Shown in pieces: positions 21,979-31,914 of a DNA stretch of 64,000 bases. Position numbers and translations under genes: made by a program. Position 1 is the first letter of the stretch. Each line of letters starts with the position of its first letter. The notes under the pieces are model-generated. The model was not told the origin of the DNA. It saw only the letters and a list, made by a program, of their open reading frames with translations, and did no database searches. This DNA is from Otatea glauca (lineage: Eukaryota > Streptophyta > Magnoliopsida > Poales > Poaceae), in assembly GCA_036346275.1 (NCBI GenBank), contig CM070720.1, positions 10,455,278-10,519,277 of the forward strand. Reading direction: 5' to 3'.

Positions 21979-22353
21979 CTCCTCGGGCTGAACACAACAT
22001 ATACTCTGGTTGGAACCAATACTCGGTGAGAAATTATGAAATCATCGAGGATGGGTGTTAAGAGGTTAAAGTTGAAGCCCAAGTTTGAGGAGATTTCTCC
22101 TTAATTTTCCCTCATTTGTGGTTTTCTTCAAAAGGTGAACATTCCTTCAAATCTCTTCAATTTTGCACTAGGTAATTCGATATGTCGCAAAGAGAGTTTA
22201 GGTTGCATTGGAATTGTGTGTATCCTATCAGATTTTACATCTTTTTTTTGACAAACACACATCCATTTATCTACTTTTAGTACTGTCGTGTTAATCTGGA
22301 ATTATTGTTGTTGTAATATGATGAATGTTAGAGTTTAGGTTGCATAACCTACG

Positions 22354-22670
22354 CACTATTACAGAAAGGCTTATCACAGATGGTTCGGAACCGTAATCAC
22401 AGACGGTTTCCCAAACAGTCTGTAACCATGTGTCAGTGATGTTACGGCATATCACAGACGATTTAGAAACTGTCTGTGATATAAGATATCATAGACGGTT
22501 TCAAAGTAAAATCGTCTGTGATATCATAACATCACAGACGATTTTTAATAAAAAATCGTCTGTGATGTTATGATATCACAGACTGTTTTAGTTTGAAACC
22601 GTCTGTTACATCATTACATCATAGATTGTTTTTAATTAAAAACCGTCTGTGATAAGATTTCAAAGAGACA
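22354..22670. repeat. CACTA-A subterminal repeats, left end
   Basis: Inverted pairs of ATCACAGACGGTTT and AAACCGTCTGTGAT at short spacing, about eight pairs. The DNA from 22670 to 23080 is AT-rich, has no ORF, and is probably the 3' UTR of the minus-strand gene. Confidence 0.88.
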
Positions 22671-23082
22671 ACTATTTTTCTATTTATTGGCTAGCCTCAG
22701 GAAATGCTAGCCATACCCTCTGGAAAAAGCATATTACAGAATAACTAAACTCACATTACAAACATTACAACCATTTCAGATTACAGGCATTACATCCATT
22801 TCATCAATCAACTCAGATTACATCACAACGCGAAGCAGATTACATATAGATTAATATTGCATGACACATCTCTTTCAGAAATGAACTCAAATATATTAAC
22901 CAAATGGAACTCAATAGCATTAACCAATTAATTGAATCCACAACTACAATTCACAAATCCACAGCACAAGTTTGACAATTAACCCAAATGGTAATTCAGA
23001 AAAAATACAACTCGTGAAGTTATAAGGCAGTGTGGAACTCGCCTTTTTTATTTAAGACTTGACTGAGCAAGAAGGCACAAAG

Positions 23083-25891
23083 CTATCCTTGAATTCGCTC
23101 CAGGTCGGCCTCTTCCAACGTAGTTGTTACCTGATTGGGCGTTTTCTTAGTGAGAAGGAGTTCCATGTTGTGGCAAACGTAAAATTCACAACGGTTATTT
23201 CCCTTTCCCTACTGGTGGCGCTACAAATATAGATTTGGTTAGTTCCAGAATCATTATTACATAGTTTATATAGGATTATTGTGTATAGCGGATACCGAAA
23301 ACTTAAAATCGTGATTTAGCTTCGCCCTGTCCTTGCTAGAAGGCCCTCCATAAGCTTTGTACACTTTGAACGTCCTACGTGATTGCAAAAGGTTAGCCTC
23401 AGCTGTTCCAGGAGAAACATACAAGTTGAACAACCTACATGACCATGTTATCTTTGGAGGAAATGTGATTAATTACCTGGTGAGTAATTTTGCCATAGGT
23501 TTTAAGTCATGGCTACCACTCTGTAAGGAATTAAGGTAAATAACTCGATTCGTCGATGGATGAATTACAGTGAGAACCGAGTGAAACCTACGCAGGTATG
23601 TCGACATGGTCAATTAACAGAACAGAGTTGTGAGCATAGTGCAAATCAAAGTAGCACTTACCCTGGGTTGTGGGGTAAAAGTATGAACTCTTTATATTTT
23701 TGAGCCGCCAAGGCCTCTCCGACGTATTTATCGACAAATACTAAATCTTTGTCCATTGTTTGCTTGGAGACTATGTGTGTGTCCAGGAAACCCACTGGTT
23801 GTTTGTTCTGTCTCGCTTCATGGATCATGTATCTAAATATACGAAAGCATTGAGTCATATATATATGACATTTATCGGTATTACACGAATATAGACTGTG
23901 ATTGTACACACTTACAATGTTCAGCATCTCAAGAGCGCGGCGTCAAGGGCGTCGAGGTTGAAGACGTCAAACAGATCCTTGAAGTCGGCTGTGAAGAATC
24001 CCCTCGATGACTCGTTGAATAGATGCTCAGGCTTGAAGCTGACTGAGATACTCGTTATGCGGTCTTGCACTGGCTTTTTAACTTGTTCCATGCACCAATT
24101 CTGCAATCTAACGTAAGACATAGAAAGGTTCTTCATGCGCTCTCCTATTACAAAAGGCTCTCCTAGCTGGTATACTCGGGCCAGCAGGGTAATCGGATAG
24201 TCTAATTTCTTCGTGATCTGCTTCGCTTTGCCCTTGACTTGCTTTCTGCTATAGGGAGTCTTCACGGGAGACGAGTGGGCACCATCCCACTAAAAATCCT
24301 TTGATGTAGGGGGCACGGGTTGGGGAAGCTCCAGTGATGGAGGACGGGTGTTCAGGGAGATGTCGCTGCTGGGCCACTGGATGAAAGTGCCAATGGCATC
24401 CCCCAGTGTCACGATCTCGTCGTTTGGGGCATCAGTAGCAGGACGGTCTTGAAACTATCTACACCGTCCACATTAACCTTCATGAATCCCGGTGCCACCA
24501 GAGTACCGTGCACCAGCGCCCCTGAAATAAATGGATACACAACCCCCGAAGCGGCCGGAATAAGAATGGCACCATGGAAAAGTCTCACTTGGAGAGTGCA
24601 CCGCGTGGCCACCTACATAACGGTACACAATTAGCTTCTGCGTCCAACAGTTATTTGTATGGAGCATTCAAGACATATATATAAGTACCTTGATGTCACC
24701 AACAGGAAATTTGCCATATTCATCTGTGGGAGTGGCGGACGCACAATTGCTCTTTTTGGTAGTGGGGCTGATTTGTGCACATACATCTAGGACTTGTGCA
24801 GGCTGTCAGTAGTCCTGATTATCGAGCCTTTCCTCGAGGTTTCTTATCTTATTGTTGAATTATTCTCTTAGTCTTTCCTCAATCTTTTGTACCAGTCATA
24901 TCTCTCGCTCTGCTTTGGTTCTCTTTCTACTCCGGTATTTGTCTGAGTCGTCTGGGAATCCTGACTTCCAGGGAACAAAAACCCCCATGCCTCGCGTGCG
25001 ACCAGGGTGTTCCTTGTTTCCCAAGGCCATGGAGAGGACATATTTCTCCCTGTCTGGCAAAAAAGTGCCCTCGAAAGATTGTGTACTCAACACTACCTAC
25101 AAGATCCCGACAAGTTATTTCACTTACGAAATTACAGACTAATTACGTACAAAATTGGAAGTCGGATATCTTACCAAGCATTGGCAGACTTCCTCATCCG
25201 TGGGGTTTGTAAAGGAGACAGTGGTGGAAGACGTGGCACTTGATCTTGCTCTCAGCCAGTCTCTGGCGCGCTGGTCAACGATAGATGCAAATGGCACACA
25301 GGCCTCCTTGTCCTCCCTCTCCCATTGGCCCCTCTTCCCCGCGTACCCAGCGGTGCCAAGTCTGTGGGGGTGGGTGCTCCTTGCCTGCAGGGCCTTGTGG
25401 GCTTCACTTTGACGCACGAATTCGTCCGTCGTCTTCGACTCAATAAAACTTTGCCATATGTCCTCAGCAATGAACCCGTACTTAGAGAAGGGAGTCCTAT
25501 CCTTATTGACATATTCCTTGACAAGCATGCTCTTGAAGTTCTTCCACGCCTTTCCTGCCACTAGCAGTGCATACCATCGCACTGAGCTCACAAAGTCTTC
25601 TGGGATCTCAAACGAAGACATAATTTTTGTCAGCAAGTCGTTGCGGCTCTCATCAGTCAGCGACTTCTAGGATGGACAGGTGATGGGGACCCGTTCCCGT
25701 GTGACTATCCCGAACAATGTCCTAAATGCATTCACCGCCTTTCTTGGTTCGGTGGGCACTCCATCCTTTCGATCAACCGCCGTGATGGTATATCGTTTTG
25801 TGGGCCTTTTATTTGCTCCTCTTGGACCTCGAGGAGGTTTCCTTTTTGATGACTCATCACATCCTTGAGACGACGAATGAGGGGACGCCAT
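23083..25891 (-). pseudogene. CACTA-A TNPA-like protein fused to a Ulp1-type cysteine protease domain
   Basis: Multi-exon gene on the minus strand, ATG at 25891 (MASPHSSSQG). The first part matches the plant Ptta/En/Spm (Transposase_24) family: IVTRERVPITCPS, then AWKNFKSMLVKEYVNKDRTPF (25636 down) and LGNKEHPGRTRGMG (25000 region). A DNA-binding, TNPA-like role is inferred. The C-terminal half is Ulp1/C48-like: GFLDTHIVS, FILLPHNPG ending at a GTAAGT donor, FHSVLTVI with His codon 23581-23583, YLNSL where Asp is expected (Asn), and GNNRCEFYVC with the catalytic Cys codon at 23188-23190. A TAG at 23209-23211 follows the oxyanion-hole Gln, and another stop follows ITCPS (near 25667). The protease is therefore dead here. 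By family, Ulp1 proteins cut SUMO from targets; a role in transposition is unknown. Confidence 0.75.
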
Positions 25892-27308
25892 ATTCTTTTT
25901 AACTAGACTATATATTATATACTCTATTTAGGCCTCAAAAGATAAGTTAGAGGGATATATTCCACTAGGAGAGGCATACTTGCAATGTAGGCTAGTTTTC
26001 ATGGCTCAACAGGAAGAAAAAGGAATCAAGCAAGAAAGGCTATCAATTGATGACTGCTTTTATTTGATAAACATATTGATTTATCTATTAACATATTGAA
26101 AATCACAATAAGAGCAAGATTTTGTTGCTAATTCCAAATTCCCACATTCCAATTTTTGTTTCATATCATTTTTCTATATTTCTAATTTTTCATTGTTTGG
26201 TTTCATGTTATACTTTTATCCAATATGGATAACATATAAGCAACGAACTATTTAATTTGAGAGTTGATGATAGAAGAAGATTTTGTTGAGACATGCACAA
26301 CAGGACTTTGATGAAATTTGAAAATATGGCTGTCATACGAGAAAGTGAGATAAGGGAAGCTATTGCTAAATCTACTTAAACATGCACTGAAGGCCCTTAC
26401 ATGTCTTTGTGCAGATGGTGTCTTTTGATTCCTACTTAGTAGCAAAGAAACATCATTTGATTTTTCTAGTTTTTACTTTAGACTGTACTCCCTCCATTCT
26501 TTTTTATTTGACGTTAACCCGGATGGTACGGATGGTTCCCCAAGTTTTATATGCAACTACAACCATCTATGTAGGACTAAAACCACCACCTCCAGCTCGA
26601 ACGTGGGCAAAATGGGCCAAGGAGTTACAATCATCCTATAAACTAGTGATTTGTATACTTTTTCTTTGAGCTAAGTGATTTGCACCAAGGGCAATTATCA
26701 TAAACAGGTAGAAAAGCAATGATGCGACTTCTATTTTGGACTAAGGTGTGTAGGCTGCCTTTGATGGAATACAAGCTACAAATGAGCCTTTGCAAAGAGC
26801 ATGTGTTATGTCCCAAGTCAAAACAGTATGTTGGAAGCTGCTAATTACTATCAACAAAATTTACGTTACAAATATGTGTGCAGTATGGTCGGATTGTGCA
26901 ATCATGGATAGGTGAGTGCATCTAGTTTGGGTGTGCCTGGGGGAGTTATTACTTATTATTGCCTTATGGTGCACATCAACTTTTTAGTAACAGTTTTGTG
27001 GAGCTACATATGGTGATTCTGTAATCGGTGAAGCTCCATGTAGACATTTGTCAGCTTTTGCTTTAGTTGACTTTGTCAAACATGGTCTAGTTGCATAACC
27101 TTGGCACCTGCCATTTGCCATTAGCATAGTTTTTGATAGTCAGGTGCTTTATGTTGATAAGATGAGAATCATTGAGATACTGAAGTGAAATACTTCTGGA
27201 ACTCTCGATAGCATGTTTTTGCTTTTAACACAAGTAAATGTGGTACCGATACATAAACTGAACATTTGAAACATGATATTTGTGTATCTTTATTCAACGA
27301 TTTACCTG
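25892..27308 (-). other. Probable first intron of the CACTA-A TNPA gene
   Basis: A CAG/GTAAAT donor at about 27308 ends the GC-rich leader exon, and GTCTAG near 25905 is a possible acceptor just before the ATG. No ORF is supported. A Stowaway-like CTCCCTCCATTC at 26488-26499 lacks a partner end. Confidence 0.5.
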
Positions 27309-27492
27309 TATGGGAGACGAAGCATCAGCGAGGGGGCGACATCGAGGCGGTGACGACGAGGGGGCGACGTCGAGGTTCGGGGGAGGCGCTGGAATAGGAG
27401 ACGAAGCGTCGGGGCTTGGGAGACAAAGCTAGCTAGGGTTTTGAGCACTGGAGTGGAGAATGAATGATCTGCAAGAGTGGCCTTTTTATAGG
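27309..27492 (-). promoter_or_regulatory. Core promoter and leader exon of the CACTA-A TNPA gene
   Basis: On the minus strand, CCTATAAAAAGG (27481-27492) is a clear TATA box. It is followed by GGCCACTC, AAACCCTAGC and a GC-rich leader ending in the splice donor. The internal subterminal repeats (27499-27615) lie immediately upstream. Confidence 0.65.
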
Positions 27493-27498
27493 GCTCCC

Positions 27499-27615
27499 CT
27501 ATCACAGATGGTTTTAGTTTAGAACTGTCTGTTATAATAACATCACAGACGGTTCATAAATAGAACCGTCTTTGATAGTATTTTACCGCAGATGGTTCTA
27601 TATTAGACGGTTCAT
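27499..27615. repeat. Internal array of CACTA-A terminal motifs
   Basis: ATCACAGATGGTTTTA, CATCACAGACGGTTCAT and complements: the same inverted motif as at both ends of CACTA-A, but in the middle of the element, between the TNP2 3' end and the TNPA TATA box. No CACTA terminus is seen at this spot. Confidence 0.8.
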
Positions 27616-30507
27616 CTTGGTATCCGACGCGTGTGAGGTCGACAGTAGTGACACCGTACTTGTCAACCTTCACGTGCTATAGGTGGACCCAACGACACCG
27701 AAATAAGGGGATTTTAAATAGTACGTAGTCGAGCTCCCAAATCTCCTCTATGAACCCATAGTAGGAGCGCCTCGTTGACTCAACGGTGTTGAACGCATCT
27801 ATATGGACACCGCTGTTCTGGTTTGTGCTCTTCATATCCTGATATCTCGTGTAAAATGTGTACCCATTTAAGTCATATCCTTTCCTTGTTACAACTGTAA
27901 ATATTGGCCATTTTGCCAACCATGTGAGCGTATCACCTGACAAGATCCCGTGATGGGTCGCTCCTTCAGCCATCTGTTAAACTGAAGGTTATGCTGTCTC
28001 GTGATCCAAGACTCTTGCCCTATCAGATTCTCTTGCCGTAGCCAGTGCTTATGCTCGTCGATGTACGAGGACACTACAGCCATATGTTGCAAAACCGTGA
28101 AATGAGCTTGAGCATAGGAAGCCGGATCAGGCGTGATTGCTTTCCTTTCGATGGTCTCGATGCATTGGAGTCTCCCCTCATGGCGAGATCGATGCACACC
28201 TATTAGTTCGACCTGAGCCATGTAATCGACGCAGAACTCTACGACTTCTTCGATTGCATAACCTTCGACAATGCTACCCTCCGACCGAGATCGATTCCGT
28301 ACGTAGGACTTGAGAATTCCCATATACCTCTCAAATGGGTACATGCTACGTAGGAACACGGGCCCGCATATCTTTATCTCTATCACAAGGTGAACAACGA
28401 GATGGACCATGATATCGAAAAATGATGGAGGGAAATACATCTCAAGATTACATAGAGTCATCACCACCTTAGCCTGTAGTGCATCTAGTGCTTTGGGATC
28501 GATGACCTTCTGAGCAATTGTGTTAAAGAAATAACACAGCCTCGTGATTGTCTCCCGTACCTTGACTGGTAAAATACTTCTAATTGCCACAGGGAGCATT
28601 TGTGTCATCAGCACATGACAATCATAAAACTTCATGCCAATTAATTTCAAATCTTGCATCGAAATATGTCTCTTCATGTTAGAGGAGTAACCAGACAGAA
28701 CTTTTACACCATGCAAGCACTGGCACAATTCAGTTCTCTCGGCCTTAGATAAAGTGTAATAAGCAGGTTCGCAATTTGTTCGGCATGTATCGGTCTCTTT
28801 CAGTGCTAACTCAGGTCTTATGCCCATATCGACCAAGTCAAGCCGTGCATTGATATTGTCCTTTGTTTTGCCGTTAATATTAAATAAGATACCAATCAAG
28901 CTATCACAGACATTCTTCTCTACGTGTATCACGTCGATCTAGTGACGAACTTCTAGGTGCTCCCAATAAGGTAGGTCCCAAAATATCGATCTCTTCTTCC
29001 ACGTGGTCTTCTCACGGGACCTCGATTTACGCCCCTTTCCAAACGCAACATCCAAGTTCTTAACCATATCATGAACATCTATCCCACTTAAAGGCTTTGG
29101 AGCTGAACTGTCTTCGTTCGTTCCATCGAATTGTTTTTTCATCTTGCGGTATGGGTGATTCCTCCGAAGGAACCTACGGTGATGCATGTAAATGGTTTTG
29201 CGCGAGTGATTTAGCCACACACTCTCGGTATTGTCTAAGCAGTGAGTGCAGGCTTTGGTTCCTTTTGCACTCTGGCCTGATAGGTTACCAAGGGCAAGGT
29301 AATCATTTATGGTGCAGAACAAAAGGTAGTGCAAAGTGAAGTTCTCTCGTTTGTACGCATCCTATACCTGTACCCCGGGAACCCATAGTGTTTTCAGATC
29401 TTCCACCAATAGTGTTAGGTACACATCAATATCGTTTTTAGGTTATTTCAGTCCTTGGATAAGTACAGACAACAAAATATACTTCCGCTCTATAGACAAC
29501 CAAGGAGGAAGGTTGTAGATACAGAGATTCCCTAGCCAAGTGCTATGCCGGCTGCTCATGTTACCGAAAGGATTCATTCCATTTGTACTCAATCCAAACC
29601 TTATGTTCCTCGGATCCGCACCGAATTCTTGAAACCTCCTATCGATGTTTCTCCACTGGATGGAATCAGGAGGGTGCCTTAGCATTCCATCGTTCATACG
29701 CTCCTCCGAGTGCCAACGCAACAATTTTGCCTCATTTGGGTTCGCAAACAAATGCTTCAAACGAGGAATTACAAGTAGATACCATGTCACGTTAGCAAGA
29801 GGTCCTTTCATCACCTGGATGCCCTCGCTGTCATCATCTGAATGACTCTTACGCTTGTACCGGGATACGTTGCACACATGAAATATGTGCAAGTTTACGT
29901 ACTCTTGGCGGTACAGGATACAGTCATTCCAACATGCATGTATTCTTTCTACTTCCATTCCCAAGGGACAAAGAACCTTCTTAGCTTTGTAGTTGGTTGT
30001 CGGTAACTCGTTTCCCTCGAGAAGCATGTTCATCAATAGAAGTAACAGCACTGTGAAACTCTTGTCGGACCAACCGTTGCTTGCTTTTAATTTCAGCAGT
30101 TCAAGCACAGATGACAACCTTGTGTATTTTGACTTGCAGCCTGGGAACAAAGGTCTCTCCGTGTCCTCCATCAAGCCCCGGAATTTACCATATTCTCTAT
30201 CATCACAGTTCCGTTCTGCATCACGCAGCATCTGATTTAGATTATCTTCCTGCAACCTATCCTCATCGGAACCACAATCGATATGATCATCCGACATTCA
30301 TTGACTTCGTCGACCATGTTAATACTACCTGCTTCCTATATCTCTTGCTCTTCACCGTGACTGGTCCAACATGTATACCCCCTTTTGAAACCCCTCATAA
30401 TCAAGTGTGCTTCGATCTACGTAAAGTTTCAAAATATCTTCAGATTCTCACAGTCAATGCACGGACAAGACATAAACCGCACCCCCTTATTAAACATATC
30501 CTCTTCT
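27605..30507 (-). pseudogene. CACTA-A TNP2 transposase, main part
   Basis: Minus-strand TNP2, order as in the family. First the end of the transposase-associated domain (GVRFMSCPCIDC, 30438 region, then FKRGYTCW after a stop). Then the TNP2 core 30297-29443 (PLFPGCKSKYTRLSSVL, PLGMEVERIHACWNDCILYR, MNPFGNMSSRHSTW), 29334-28939 (CTINDYLALGNLSGQS, KTIYMHHRRFL) and 28932-27889 (IHVEKNVCDSLIGIL, YPFERYMGILKSYVRN). Last is DUF4216 at 27973-27677 (SYYGFIEEIWELDY). The frame is kept across several in-frame stops, including after VLIQGLK and after HLEVRH. Coding ends abruptly at GYQDEP, joined straight to the internal repeat array, so the C-terminus is lost. By family it would be the DDE transposase cutting element ends. 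Confidence 0.85.
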
Positions 30508-30512
30508 GCAGC

Positions 30513-31365
30513 TGTCGACGATCGGGACCGCCAACCGCAAAGAGGGAGGAAGGATCGTGTAAAGGGGTGAGGCCCCAAGTCGTGCTTGTCCGGGAAGGAA
30601 GGAGCGTCGGCAGCACACATACCGAGGAAGAAGGGCAAATGAACAGGGAGACACGGGTTTATATCGTTCGAGCCCCTAGGACGGGTAATAGCTCTACTCC
30701 AGTCTTGCCCGTAGGCGAAAGATGACTAATAGGCTCCTCGGGGGAGGATGAACAGGGAGCTCGACCTCGGGGCCACTCAGAAGTGGTGGCCGAGGGGGAG
30801 CTCGATGAGGTGGTCTGGCGTATGAGTGTGTCTTGAGGTTCTTATTGTTGTTATGTCTTGGAGTTGTCTTTGTGCTCTCTTTTAGGACTGTCCCCGTCTT
30901 ATCGGGGTAGTCCTGGCGCTTTATAGACCTCTGGGCGTTGATCTCGAGTGCTGACGTCGGGCGATGTCTGTGAGTTGACAGGAGCAGTTAACTCTAGTTC
31001 CCACGCAGGGGACTTGACAGGGGTCGCTGGGCCCTAGTTCCCACGCCAGGATCCGACAAGAGCGGTTGACCTTAGCTCCCACGCAGGGGATCTGACAGGA
31101 GTTGGTGGCCCCAATTCCCACGCAGGGGAGAGGGGTCACGCATGGAAAGGGAATACTATGCTGGAGGCTGGGTTGAAGGTGCTGAGGTCGAGGGAGTTCG
31201 CAGGGGCCAGCACGAGCTCGAGGATACCCTTGCCCGAGCTCGGGAACCATTCCCCAAGCTCGGGGGTACCTCTGCCCGAGCTTGGGAATAGTCCTCCGAG
31301 CTCAGGGAAAACGTTCTAAAGTCCCCGGGGGGCTGGACACGTGTCAGGATGACCGATCCCCGACA
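30513..31365 (-). repeat. Retand-like 3' LTR
   Basis: 853 bp, matching 43225-44046. It contains CTTTATA at 30919-30925, the complement of TATAAAG, probably the promoter. It has four AGTTCCCACGCAGGGGA-type minisatellite units near 30990-31130, one more than the other LTR, and the CCCGAGCTCGGG repeats near 31215-31305. Confidence 0.9.
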
Positions 31366-31380
31366 ACCAGCCCCCGAGGC
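31366..31380 (-). promoter_or_regulatory. Polypurine tract of the Retand-like element
   Basis: The minus strand reads CCTCGGGGGCTGGT just before the 3' LTR, the usual tract in this gypsy clade. Confidence 0.7.
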
Positions 31381-31914
31381 TCAAGAAATGGTCTGAGACT
31401 CTAGGCATTCTTGAGTCTGAAGTCTTTTAAGGAGGGATCGGCACCTTGGTCGAGCTCGGGAATTCCTAAGCTCCTTTCAGGATCCGGGGGAAGCCCCTTC
31501 TGTGGGTTTTTCGTCGTGGTCGTCCTTGGAGAAGGTCGAGCTTCAATGTTCTGTCCTTGAGCGGTCTTGATGGCGTCTGGGACATTCGTGCTCCTTTGTC
31601 GCGAGGGGACGAAGGTGGCCCGAGGCCGCTTGGCCGGGCCACGCGAGCGGAGAAGTTGGAAGGTTTGGCTGGCGGGCGTTGAAGAGGTGCGTTCGTACAG
31701 GGGTTCCGAAAGGCCACGATGCTTCGGTTACTGCCCGCTGGCTGCGGGCATGTCTTTTAGGCGGCAGTAATGTCGGCAGCCGAGGTGTCTTTAAAACCGG
31801 TATACTTCACGCCTCTGAAGCCTTTCTCCCCTATTGCTCACATTCTCTCGCTTCGCGCCGCCTTTGCGCCGCCGTGATCTGCCTTCTTCCTCTCGATTCT
31901 CTCCCTTTGATTCC

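Noticed and set aside
26486..26500. Stowaway MITE terminus (ACTCCCTCCATTC)
   Set aside because: No matching inverted end or TA duplication was found within about 400 bp; at best a remnant.
30081..30725. 214-codon plus-strand ORF
   Set aside because: Crosses from the antisense of TNP2 into the gypsy LTR, so it is chimeric by insertion.
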